DNA of 64,000 bases from Clostridium sp. AN503 (lineage in GTDB: Bacteria; Bacillota; Clostridia; Lachnospirales; Lachnospiraceae), in the NCBI RefSeq assembly GCF_040719375.1, contig NZ_JBFDTP010000002.1, positions 2,790,001 to 2,854,000 of the forward strand. The letters run 5' to 3'. The position numbers and the translations under genes were made by a program. The notes beneath the pieces were generated by a model. The model was not told where the DNA came from. It worked only from the letters and a program-made list of their open reading frames with translations, and made no database searches. How positions within the stretch are numbered: position 1 is the stretch's first letter; the number at the start of each line of letters is the position of its first letter. Positions 8,974 to 17,578 of this stretch are shown piece by piece.

Positions 8974-9453
8974 TTATTCCTCGCTTTCTGTCTCAGGCAT
9001 AAGACTGCTCAGATTCTGATACATCCGATCCAGGTATCCCTGCATCGCTGTCATCTCCTCCGGGGAAAATCCGTCAAAAATGCTGCGTTCCACCTTCTGG
9101 AACCAGCGGACGCTGTTTTCCACCACAGCCCTGCCCTTCTCTGTAATGCATATCTTATTATACCGGTTATCATGCTCATCCACCACGCGCTGTATGTAGC
9201 CGCCGTGTTCCAGCTTCTTAAGAGACACTGCAACCGTCGCCGGTGACACATGGTTCAGCTGCGCCAGCTCCTTCTGTGACACATCCGGATTCTCCGCGAT
9301 AAACATGAGCAGCTGATGCTGGCTGCGGTACACACCGGTCCGGTTGAGCTGCCGCTCCAGCACCATCCGGTGCAGGCGCCCGACGCACATATAAGTCTCT
9401 ACCAGTTCACGGTGGGGGCTTTCCCAGCCCTCAAAGCGATGAAACCTTCTCAC
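8974..9453 (-). CDS. MarR-family transcriptional regulator
   Basis: DNA-binding regulator of 159 residues with the winged-helix core of MarR proteins: the recognition region SQKELAQLNHVSPATVAVSLKKL and the wing that follows, including DEHDNRYNKICITEKG. It starts at GTG 9453, preceded by GGAGG. It is the first gene of a three-gene operon with the exporter subunits, so it most likely represses them until a ligand binds. A 19-base palindrome between its promoter and its start codon is the probable operator. Confidence 0.92.
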   Translation of the reverse strand: MRRFHRFEGWESPHRELVETYMCVGRLHRMVLERQLNRTGVYRSQHQLLMFIAENPDVSQKELAQLNHVSPATVAVSLKKLEHGGYIQRVVDEHDNRYNKICITEKGRAVVENSVRWFQKVERSIFDGFSPEEMTAMQGYLDRMYQNLSSLMPETESEE

Positions 9454-9514
9454 GATGATACCTCCTTTTTCTCCTCATTACTCAAATCATCATTTAGTAA
9501 GCCTGCTAACTATC

Positions 9515-9533
9515 AGCTAATTAATAATTAGCT
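9515..9533. promoter_or_regulatory. Candidate MarR operator palindrome
   Basis: Two 9-base arms, AGCTAATTA and TAATTAGCT, flank a single central A, giving a perfect 9-1-9 inverted repeat. It lies just downstream of the -10 box of the marR-exporter promoter and upstream of the GTG start, a normal position for an autorepressor site. Half-site-like TAGTAA/TAGTTTACTA copies lie on both sides. Confidence 0.7.
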
Positions 9534-9549
9534 AGTTTACTAATTGTCT

Positions 9550-9578
9550 ATTATAAAAGCACCCACACAAAAATGCAA
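9550..9578 (-). promoter_or_regulatory. Promoter of marR-ABC exporter operon
   Basis: On the minus strand, TTGCAT (9578-9573), a 17-base spacer and TATAAT (9555-9550) form a strong sigma-A promoter. The transcript would start near 9543 and run straight through the operator palindrome. Confidence 0.75.
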
Positions 9579-9672
9579 GTGCTTTTTATATACTATGCGG
9601 ATATTTTCTCTGTGTCACTGAAAACTGCCGCCGGATCAATACCGCGACTCATCTGCCGGCATCCTCCTTTTA

Positions 9673-10305
9673 TCATCCTTCTTTGGCTGCGGCGGCTGCG
9701 GCTTCCGCCTCCGGATAGTCAATCATATAGTGTTCATAGGCGTTGACCACCAGCGTGCTCCCCAGCATATCTGTGCGTTTAAAGCCGGAGCCGTAGTTTG
9801 CGTGGACATGCCCATGGATAAACATCTTTGGTTTATATCTCTCGATCAGACGGCGAAAGCATTCAAAGCCCTTATGAGGCAAGTCTTCTAAGTCATGAAA
9901 GTCCCGCGCCGGGGCATGGGTCACCAGGATGTCGAAACCGCCCCGGAACTTCAGCTTCCACCACAGCTTCCGGATCCGCCACGCCATCTTTTCCTCTGTG
10001 TACTGGTTTGCCGCCCCCGGGCTGTACTGCATGGAACCGCCCAGACCAAGGATGCGGATGCCGCGGTACACATAGATATCGTCCTCAATACAGATGCAGC
10101 CGCTCTCCTGCCCCCGTTTGTACCAATAATCGTGATTGCCCAGCACAAACAGCACCGGCGCATGGCTCATGGTGGCAAAAAAATCCAGATAGTCGCGGCG
10201 CAAGTCCCCGCAGGCAATGATCAGCTCTACATCTTTTAATTTGTCCGCGTCATAATACTCATACAGCGATTTAGACTCATGATCTGCCAGTACCAGAATT
10301 TTCAC
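9673..10305 (-). CDS. Metallophosphoesterase
   Basis: Cytoplasmic calcineurin-like phosphoesterase of 210 residues. Metal-binding motifs are visible in order: LADHESK near the N-terminus (in place of the usual DxH), CGDLR, LGNHDYW, a middle histidine in LVTHAPARDF, and FIHGHVHANYG near the C-terminus. The start is GTG 10305 after a G-rich ribosome site, overlapping the end of the BMP-domain gene by 29 bases, so the two are probably co-translated. The C-terminus ends in an Ala-rich run. The substrate could be a phosphodiester or nucleotide; nothing in the sequence decides this. Confidence 0.88.
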   Translation of the reverse strand: MKILVLADHESKSLYEYYDADKLKDVELIIACGDLRRDYLDFFATMSHAPVLFVLGNHDYWYKRGQESGCICIEDDIYVYRGIRILGLGGSMQYSPGAANQYTEEKMAWRIRKLWWKLKFRGGFDILVTHAPARDFHDLEDLPHKGFECFRRLIERYKPKMFIHGHVHANYGSGFKRTDMLGSTLVVNAYEHYMIDYPEAEAAAAAAKEG

Positions 10306-12253
10306 ATTCCCGTCCCCCCATCGTCTTCTCTTCCGTCTTAACTCCCTGCAGGCGTATCATAGGCTGCGCCTCCTTCTTGAAAAGCTCTATGGGCGGGATG
10401 CTTCCGATCACATTTCCAGCCAGCCAGTCCATACGCACGATCTCCTCCGGTGTCAGGCTGCGGCCTTCTGCTCCGATCACCACGCCGTCCTGGGCGTCGA
10501 TGGGCCCCTCAAAGGGCTGGAACGCACCGCTGCAGATGGACCCTTTCAGGAAACGGATCAGCCTCTGGGTATAGTAGGGCAGATTCGCGGAACAGATCAC
10601 ATCGATCACATCCGCCGACATCCCCCACCAGTAATTGATCGCCTTCTTTCCCCTCATGTCCTTCCTGTCCAGTGCTCCCCGACAGATCAGATCGATCATC
10701 CGCTCATAGAATTTTCCCCAGTCACAGATGGAAGTTGCCAGGTTTTCCACAGTCCCATCCGGCAGTCTGTGGTACAGGCCGAATTCCCGGGACGCTTTCT
10801 CCGGCGTGATCATATCTTCCCCAACGATGTAGGTGACGCCCGCATCCTTCAGTTCCTGGCTGTTATGTTCATCAGAAAGCCCCGACCATTTTAAATGCAC
10901 CTTCACCCGGGGATTGATCATCCGTGCGCCCATGGCGAATGCATTGATGTTCGCCATCCTCCCGTAAATGGGATAGTCCGCCAGATAGCCCAGATTGTCG
11001 GATTCGCTCATGGCTGCAGCCAGCGCCCCCATCAAAAACTTGGACTCGTAGGTCCTCGCATAATAGGTACAGATGGAGGAATAGGACAGGTTCACGGAAC
11101 AGTTGAAAACACGGATCTCCGGGTGCTCCACCGCCGTCTTGACACTCTGAGCCGCCATCTCAGGAGATATGGTAAAGATCACATTGCATCGCGCCGCCAC
11201 TGCCAGATTGATAGCCGCAGCCACTTCATCCTCCGTCCCGGCATGTTCAAAAACCACCGTCCTCAGCTTTCCGTCAAAACACTGCTCCAGGTACAATCTC
11301 CCCAACTCGTGGCTGTAAACCCAGCTGGAGGATTCTTTATCCTTGGGATAAATAAACGCGATCTTGAGCATTTCCGGCTTGATATCGTCGTCAGGCTTCA
11401 GCCAGTCAAACAGCCCTCCGCCGGCATTCCCTTTCTCTTCCGGCTGCTCTACCAGGGCGATCTCCCCGCCGTGAGCCGTTAAAAGAAGCTCATCCCAGAT
11501 CTTATTTAAATCCCGCCGCATCTGGTCCTCGGTCCGCTCCTTCACCATATCATAGCCGAAGATCTCCACATAGATCAAAAACGCGTCGGACGCGGTCATC
11601 TCAATATCCCCCATCCTGCGCTCCCCAAACACCTTGGAGAACACGTCATGGGCGCCCTTAAAATACATCCTCTCGTCCTCGGTCCAGACCTCCTCCGAAG
11701 CCTTCCCCATAGCCTCCAGAAGATGCCTGTAGCTGCCCTCCCTGCTGAACCACACATCGCAGTTGAAGGAGACCTGATAAAAGTCCAGAAACTCATAATA
11801 AAGCCTGATATCCTTATCATCACTGCGCCGTGGGATCAGCCGGGTCACAGATGCCGGAATGCTGTAGGCCTTCACATATTTGAGCACGCTGACCCGCTTG
11901 TTTCCTTCCTGTACATAGTAGCGGTTCATAAACTCATACGCCACGATCGGATCGTGGATCCCCTCGTCGATCTGGTGGTCATAGAGATAAGCCCACTTGG
12001 CTCCAAACTCGGTCTTCTCCCCCAGAAGCGGCATAAAATTGCCAGCAAACGCCTGGGTCCGTCCCTGTGTCTTGGTTCCCACGATCCGCTCAAGAGGCAC
12101 ATCAATGACGCCTAAGTTCACCTCTGAAACAATATCCGTATTGGCAAGAATATCATCCAACACCGGAAGATAGGGATATTCACCCTTTGCCACCGACGTC
12201 TGGTACTGTTTCCTGCCCAGACGCAGCGCCCCCACATAATCATACAGTGCCAT
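10277..12253 (-). CDS. ParB-like/BMP-domain fusion protein, apparently cytoplasmic
   Basis: Protein of about 658 residues. The N-terminal half (to about 290) contains a segment reminiscent of ParB/sulfiredoxin folds, with EGNKRVSVLKY resembling the DGxHR motif, and the SPASVTRLIPRR region. The C-terminal half (about 300-600) reads as a BMP/PnrA-type nucleoside-binding lipoprotein domain (KIAFIYPKDKESSSW, CNVIFTISPEMA, NLGYLADYPIYG). No signal peptide or lipobox is present, although BMP proteins are normally extracellular. The start at 12253 follows GGAGGAGGGAAAC; an upstream ATG at 12328 lacks a ribosome site. It follows a SNF2 helicase by 37 bases and overlaps a phosphoesterase. A cytosolic ligand-sensing role is inferred, not shown. 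Confidence 0.8.
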   Translation of the reverse strand: MALYDYVGALRLGRKQYQTSVAKGEYPYLPVLDDILANTDIVSEVNLGVIDVPLERIVGTKTQGRTQAFAGNFMPLLGEKTEFGAKWAYLYDHQIDEGIHDPIVAYEFMNRYYVQEGNKRVSVLKYVKAYSIPASVTRLIPRRSDDKDIRLYYEFLDFYQVSFNCDVWFSREGSYRHLLEAMGKASEEVWTEDERMYFKGAHDVFSKVFGERRMGDIEMTASDAFLIYVEIFGYDMVKERTEDQMRRDLNKIWDELLLTAHGGEIALVEQPEEKGNAGGGLFDWLKPDDDIKPEMLKIAFIYPKDKESSSWVYSHELGRLYLEQCFDGKLRTVVFEHAGTEDEVAAAINLAVAARCNVIFTISPEMAAQSVKTAVEHPEIRVFNCSVNLSYSSICTYYARTYESKFLMGALAAAMSESDNLGYLADYPIYGRMANINAFAMGARMINPRVKVHLKWSGLSDEHNSQELKDAGVTYIVGEDMITPEKASREFGLYHRLPDGTVENLATSICDWGKFYERMIDLICRGALDRKDMRGKKAINYWWGMSADVIDVICSANLPYYTQRLIRFLKGSICSGAFQPFEGPIDAQDGVVIGAEGRSLTPEEIVRMDWLAGNVIGSIPPIELFKKEAQPMIRLQGVKTEEKTMGGRECENSGTGRS

Positions 12254-12290
12254 GTTTCCCTCCTCCACTTCTTTCGTGTATATTGATTGT

Positions 12291-15200
12291 TCAGGCTTCT
12301 GACGACAGGATCTCCAACAGCTCCTCACGGCTCAAGCTTCCGATAGACAGAGTTCCCTCCGTGATGACCTGCTCTGCAAGGCTCTGCTTGTTCTCCTGCA
12401 GCCTGATGATATTTTCCTCAATGGTATCCTTCATGATCAGGCGGAACACCGACACCTGCTTCTCCTGTCCTATACGGTGGGTGCGGTCCGTCGCCTGGTT
12501 CTGCGCAGCCACATTCCACCACGGATCATAGTGGATCACAATATCCGCCGCCGTCAGGTTCAGCCCCGTGCCGCCTGCTTTCAGTGAGATCAGGAAAACC
12601 GGCACATCATCTGTCTGGAATTCTCCCGCCAGCCGCATCCGGTCTTCCTTGGAGGTGGCGCCGGTCAGCAGGTGATAGCCGATGCCCTCTTTTTTGAGCC
12701 GCTTTCCGATCAGTTCCAGCATGGATGTAAACTGGGAAAACAAAAGGATCTTGTGTCCGCCCTCGATGCCGCCTGCGATCAGCTCTACACAGGTGTCCAG
12801 CTTCGCCGAACCTCCTTTGTAGCGGTCGTAACACAAAGACGGGTCGCAGCAGAGCTGCCGCAATCTCGTAAGCTGCGCAAGGATCTGCATGTTCTCCGGT
12901 CCGGCCAAAGCGCCGCTTAAGCTTTCCAGCTGATGCTTTAGCTGGAGGGCATTGGCTGTATACAGCTCCTTCTGTTCTTTTTCCGGCATGGAATAGACCA
13001 CTGTCTCCAGCTTCTCCGGAAGCTCCTTGAGCACATCCGTTTTCAGTCTCCGCAGCACAAACGGCCCGGTCAGCCGATGCAGCGCCTTGAGGGCCCGCTG
13101 GTCCCCATCCTTTACGATCGGCGCTTCAAACCGTTTCTTAAAACCGGAATAAGTGAAAAGGAATCCCGGCATCAGATAATCAAAAATACTCCACAGATCT
13201 CCCAGGCGGTTCTCGATCGGCGTGCCGGTCAGCGCGAACCGCGTCTGCGCTTTTACTATTTTCACTGCCTTCGCGCTCTGGGTGGACGGATTCTTGATAT
13301 ACTGCGCCTCGTCGATGACCTGGAACCGGAATTCCATCTCCTGATACAGCAGCACATCCCGCTTTAGAAGGTCATAGGACGTCACGAAGATATCCGGCAA
13401 TCCGCCGGCCATTTCCTCTCCACGAAGGATTGCCTCCCGCTCCGCCGCATTTCCCACCACCGTCCGGACCATAAGCTGCGGGGCAAAGGTATGGATCTCA
13501 TTTTCCCAGTTATAGACCAGGGAAGCCGGGCAGACGATCAGCGCCTGGCTCTCCGGGTTCCTCCGCTTTTCATCCAGCAGAAGCGCGATCACCTGGATGG
13601 TCTTTCCAAGGCCCATATCGTCCGCCAGGATGCCGCCAAAACCATAGTGGTCCAGTGTCTTAAGCCACCGAAATCCCGTCTTCTGATATCCCCGCAGCAC
13701 CGGCTGTAAGCTCTCCGGGATCTCGTAATCGCTGTCCTCCACAGATTTCATTCCGCGGACTACCGCTTTGAACAGATTGTCCCGGTAGAAGGTGATCCCG
13801 CTCCCCTCCTTCAGCACGCTGTCCAGATACAGCGCCCGGTACGCCGGAATCTGTACCATACCGCCGGCCAGCTGGGACCGGTTCACCGACAGGCCTTCCA
13901 CCAGGCGTGCCACCGTCACCAGCCCATTCTCATCAAGCTGTAAAAACTCCCCGCTCTTTAACCGGTAGTAGGGCTTTTTCGGATCGTATTCCGTCAGGAT
14001 CTTCTGCAGCTGCGCCTGGCTCATTCCCTCCGCATCCACGGTCAGCTCCAGCCATTTGCCGGAGGTCCGCACCCCCACATTGACGCGGGGCGGCGGCATG
14101 AGGCGGATGTGCTTCGCAGCTTCCGACACATAGACCTCTCCAAGGGCCATAAACTCCGCCATGCCCTCGCTGAGAAGCCGGTACATGGCATCTTCATCAT
14201 CCCGGATGAGCAGCGTCTCCGCAGCCTCATCCCGGTACTTGAAATATTTTGTGATGACCTGGCTGATGCGGAACTCTCCCGGCACATCCCGGCAGACCGT
14301 CCGGGGCACCTTGTCATCCGCAGCCGGATGAAAGGAAAAATCCCCATAAGACAGGACCGGCTTCATGGTCAGCTCCTCCGGCCGGCTGCTGTCAAAGTGA
14401 AACGCTGCCTTAAGCTCCTGTGGGCGGTAGCTTTCTAAGTCAACATCTGCCGAATCCAGGCGGCTGTACGGCATCAGCTTCTGGAGCACCCTCTCATAAA
14501 ACAGAGGGATATCCCGCTCCTGCACATCCAGAGTATGGCTCTTTTTGTCCTTTAAGACCTGTTCTAAAAATACGCCCAGCTGCTCTGTCGCCGCCTCATC
14601 CAGGCAGGTCAGCTTCTGTGCACTGCCCACATACCAGTGCCGTTCCCCGCGGAAACCAAACACGCCTTCATCTACAGACACCTCGATCCCGTCCCGCCCT
14701 TTTTTGCGTATCCGGACGGCAAGCTGAACTGGTTCTTTCTTCACCAGGACCTGGATACGGCTGCCGGAAAGAAGCTCCACCTCCAGCCACCGGCCTTCCA
14801 TCAGTTCAAAAAATCTGTCCCGGTTGGCCTGGCTTAAGATCAGCTCCCGCAATCCCTGGACCGTAACAAAATTGCTCCGTCTGAACTGCTCGTAATGCTC
14901 TCCATAGACATTGACCAGCTCCATGAGCAGGGCGCACAGGGGCCGGTCCTCCCTGGCAAATGCCCTGAGGCTGTGATGGAACGTCAGCTGCTTGCCGTAG
15001 CTTAAGCTGGCTCCCGTCTCCACGGCCTTCACAAACGCCGTCAGATCCTTTATCACATAAAGCCGTTCTTTCCCTACCTTGAATTCCAGACTGATGATCC
15101 CCCTGCTCCGGATGACCAGCCGCGGGACCAGATGCACCTGGATTTCTTCTCCCTCCTGGATGATCTGCGCCACCTCCCGGTTGGTGTACTCCCGGATCAT

Positions 15201-15461
15201 GGAGCGGATTTCCTGGGATGTGGACACCGGACGGCCCGCTCCGGCCTCCTGCTGCTTCTGCCACTCATCCCAGACCTTTTTTGCATGGGCGCACATGCCC
15301 TTATAGGAATTTCCATTTACACAAGAACAAGAGTAGTCGCGAAGCTGACTACCCTTGACAGAGAGATTGACCTGATAGGACTGTCCTGCCTCCTCCACGG
15401 CTGCACGGACGCCCAGCTCGCCCTTCCAGAACGTGCTGGTCTTCATTTCTGTTATCTTCAT
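12291..15461 (-). CDS. SWIM zinc-finger SNF2-family helicase
   Basis: Cytoplasmic DNA-dependent ATPase of 1056 residues. The N-terminus holds a SWIM zinc finger (YSCSCVNGNSYKGMCAHAKK, CxC...CxH). A long central region precedes the Swi2/Snf2 motor with Walker A DDMGLGKTIQ, the DExx box VIDEAQYIKN, TGTPIENRLGDLWS and motif VI QATDRTHRIGQ. The domain order matches large bacterial RapA-like SNF2 proteins common in Clostridia, thought to remodel nucleoprotein or RNA polymerase complexes. The ATG follows GGAGACGCTTT. It lies 51 bases after argS and 37 bases before the ParB-BMP gene in the same direction. No phage or restriction genes adjoin it, so a defence role is not suggested. Confidence 0.94.
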   Translation of the reverse strand: MKITEMKTSTFWKGELGVRAAVEEAGQSYQVNLSVKGSQLRDYSCSCVNGNSYKGMCAHAKKVWDEWQKQQEAGAGRPVSTSQEIRSMIREYTNREVAQIIQEGEEIQVHLVPRLVIRSRGIISLEFKVGKERLYVIKDLTAFVKAVETGASLSYGKQLTFHHSLRAFAREDRPLCALLMELVNVYGEHYEQFRRSNFVTVQGLRELILSQANRDRFFELMEGRWLEVELLSGSRIQVLVKKEPVQLAVRIRKKGRDGIEVSVDEGVFGFRGERHWYVGSAQKLTCLDEAATEQLGVFLEQVLKDKKSHTLDVQERDIPLFYERVLQKLMPYSRLDSADVDLESYRPQELKAAFHFDSSRPEELTMKPVLSYGDFSFHPAADDKVPRTVCRDVPGEFRISQVITKYFKYRDEAAETLLIRDDEDAMYRLLSEGMAEFMALGEVYVSEAAKHIRLMPPPRVNVGVRTSGKWLELTVDAEGMSQAQLQKILTEYDPKKPYYRLKSGEFLQLDENGLVTVARLVEGLSVNRSQLAGGMVQIPAYRALYLDSVLKEGSGITFYRDNLFKAVVRGMKSVEDSDYEIPESLQPVLRGYQKTGFRWLKTLDHYGFGGILADDMGLGKTIQVIALLLDEKRRNPESQALIVCPASLVYNWENEIHTFAPQLMVRTVVGNAAEREAILRGEEMAGGLPDIFVTSYDLLKRDVLLYQEMEFRFQVIDEAQYIKNPSTQSAKAVKIVKAQTRFALTGTPIENRLGDLWSIFDYLMPGFLFTYSGFKKRFEAPIVKDGDQRALKALHRLTGPFVLRRLKTDVLKELPEKLETVVYSMPEKEQKELYTANALQLKHQLESLSGALAGPENMQILAQLTRLRQLCCDPSLCYDRYKGGSAKLDTCVELIAGGIEGGHKILLFSQFTSMLELIGKRLKKEGIGYHLLTGATSKEDRMRLAGEFQTDDVPVFLISLKAGGTGLNLTAADIVIHYDPWWNVAAQNQATDRTHRIGQEKQVSVFRLIMKDTIEENIIRLQENKQSLAEQVITEGTLSIGSLSREELLEILSSEA

Positions 15462-15512
15462 AAAGCGTCTCCATCCAAACCACGGTGAACGGGTTACTGT
15501 ACGAAGTCCGTG

Positions 15513-17288
15513 TTACATGCGCTCAGGCGCTTCAAAACCAAGGACCTGGATACAGGCTGCCAAGACATCCTTCACCAGGGTGATAAGCTGGATCCAGCCA
15601 GCCTGCTGCGCCTTGTCTTCCTCTGCGATGATCCTGGTATCATGATAAAAGCTGTTGAACGCATTGGACAGGTCGTAAATATACTGGCAGATCTTGTGGG
15701 GCGCAGTCTCCGCAAAGCTGGACTCCATCACGTCGTTGTACTTGGACAGCTCCAGCATCAGCGCCTTCTCCGCATCGCTCACCGCCGGAAGGATGGCCGG
15801 GTCCCCGGCAAACTTGTCCTCCAGCCCTTCATATCTGGCCAGTATGGACTTGATCCGCACGATGGTATATAAAATATACGGTCCCGTATTTCCCTCAAAG
15901 GAAATGAACCGGTCAATATCAAACACATAGTCCTTGGCTGCCTGGTTGGACAGATCCCCGTATTTAAGCGCTGCAAGGCCAACGATCTTAGCCGTCTCCT
16001 TCGCCTCGTCCTCGGAAACGGTGCGGTTCTCCATGATCCGTGCAAACACGGCCTCATCGATATCGGAGATCAAGTTCTCCAGGCGCATGACGCCGCCGTC
16101 CCTGGTCTTAAACGGCTTCCCGTCCTTGCCGTTCATGGTGCCAAAACCAATATGCACCATGGGCGTATCTTCGTTTACATACCCCGCCTTTTTCGCCACC
16201 CGGAATACCTGGGTGAAATGCAGCGCCTGCCGTTTATCCGTGATGTAGATATATTTGACCGGCTTGTATTCCTTCTCGCGCTCGATAATGGTCCCCAGAT
16301 CCGAGGTGGCATACAGCGCAGCGCCGTCGGACTTGCGCACGATACAGGGCGGCAGCTCCTTGGAGTCAGTCGGCTCCGTCACATCCACCACCAGCGCGCC
16401 CTGGCTCTCGTAGGCCAGCCCCTTGTCCTGAAGGTCCTGGATCAGCCACGGGATATAGGGTTCCGCATCGCTCTCCCCCTTCCACAGCTCAAAATGCACG
16501 TCCAGATTCGCATAGTTCTTCTTTAAATCCGCCAGGGAAACCGCCATAATATGTTTCCAGATCGCGGTAAACGGGGCATATCCGTTCTGGAGCCGGAACG
16601 TCGCGGTCTGCGCGCGCTCCTTGAACACCTCATCCTCCTTGGCCTTGACACTTGCAGTTGGATAGATATCCTCCAGCTCACTGATGGTAAAAGGCGGCTC
16701 TGCCGGATACTCTCCCGTATAGCTCTCGTCAAAATAAACCAGCTCCGGCTTCCGATCCCGAAGCTCCTCGATGATCAGCCCCATCTGAAGGCCCCAGTCG
16801 CCCAGGTGCACATCACCGATCATATGATATCCCAGATGCGCGCCCATACGCTTGATGCTCTCCCCGATGACAGCAGAACGCAGATGGCCCACATGGAGCG
16901 GCTTTGCCACATTGGCGCCGCCGTAGTCCACGATGATGGTCTCCCCGTGTCCCGTCTCCTCAAGCCCCAGCCTGGCATCCTTCTGCATACCGTTCATATA
17001 ATCTGCAAGCCACTGTGCATCCAGACGGATATTGATGAATCCCGGCATTACTGCATTCAGCTCGGAAAACATCCCGGAGCTTTGCTCCGATACCTTCGCT
17101 ACCACCTCGTTTGCGATATCGATCGGTTTCTTTTTTAAGGCTTTCGCCGCTGCCATGGCGCCGTTGCACTGGTATTCGCATAAGTCAGGGCGGTTGGAAA
17201 GCACCACCTTCGCATAGCTCTCATCATAACCGCAGGCAGTAAACGCCGTTTTCATCTCCGCGGCGATCAAATCAAGAATTTTTTTCAC
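15513..17288 (-). CDS. argS: Arginyl-tRNA synthetase
   Basis: Class I aminoacyl-tRNA synthetase charging tRNA-Arg in the cytoplasm. The N-terminal additional domain is followed by PLHVGHLRSAVIGES, the HIGH-type signature, and by the ArgS-specific catalytic core. The KMSKS position reads DGKPFKTRDG, within the variation seen in ArgS enzymes. The C-terminal helical anticodon domain ends in FEAPERM. The start is taken as GTG 17288, nine bases after AAGGAG; an in-frame ATG at 17327 has no ribosome site. A consensus promoter lies upstream. Length (591 residues) is normal for the family. Confidence 0.97.
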   Translation of the reverse strand: MKKILDLIAAEMKTAFTACGYDESYAKVVLSNRPDLCEYQCNGAMAAAKALKKKPIDIANEVVAKVSEQSSGMFSELNAVMPGFINIRLDAQWLADYMNGMQKDARLGLEETGHGETIIVDYGGANVAKPLHVGHLRSAVIGESIKRMGAHLGYHMIGDVHLGDWGLQMGLIIEELRDRKPELVYFDESYTGEYPAEPPFTISELEDIYPTASVKAKEDEVFKERAQTATFRLQNGYAPFTAIWKHIMAVSLADLKKNYANLDVHFELWKGESDAEPYIPWLIQDLQDKGLAYESQGALVVDVTEPTDSKELPPCIVRKSDGAALYATSDLGTIIEREKEYKPVKYIYITDKRQALHFTQVFRVAKKAGYVNEDTPMVHIGFGTMNGKDGKPFKTRDGGVMRLENLISDIDEAVFARIMENRTVSEDEAKETAKIVGLAALKYGDLSNQAAKDYVFDIDRFISFEGNTGPYILYTIVRIKSILARYEGLEDKFAGDPAILPAVSDAEKALMLELSKYNDVMESSFAETAPHKICQYIYDLSNAFNSFYHDTRIIAEEDKAQQAGWIQLITLVKDVLAACIQVLGFEAPERM

Positions 17289-17367
17289 GTTCCTGGTCTC
17301 CTTCACTCTATTTTCCTCTCCGGCCATCCAGCCGGACTAACTGTGATTAACATCAAACTGAACAATA

Positions 17368-17396
17368 ATTATACTGGATTTCAGAGGAAAATGCAA
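17368..17396 (-). promoter_or_regulatory. Promoter of argS
   Basis: On the minus strand, TTGCAT (17396-17391), 17 bases and TATAAT (17373-17368) form a strong sigma-A promoter with a leader of about 70 bases. That leader is too short for a T-box, and no T-box features are visible in it. Confidence 0.72.
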
Positions 17397-17578
17397 GACT
17401 GACGCTATTTTACAGCTTCTCTTTTGCCACTTTTGCAGCCACTTTTACAGCTGGTCATTTCAAAAGCTGTTATTTCTATAATTTATTTATTTTTTATGTC
17501 ATTCTCAGCTGTTTTACTGGTATTTTATCCATTTAAATAGTATACTATTTATACATTATTATGAGGGGGAGCTAATTT

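Noticed and set aside
12291..15461. SNF2 helicase as part of a phage-defence island
   Set aside because: Neighbours are argS and a BMP-type gene; no nuclease, methylase or DISARM-like partners.
17289..17373. T-box upstream of argS
   Set aside because: The transcript from the consensus promoter has a leader of only about 70 bases, too short, and no T-box sequence is present.
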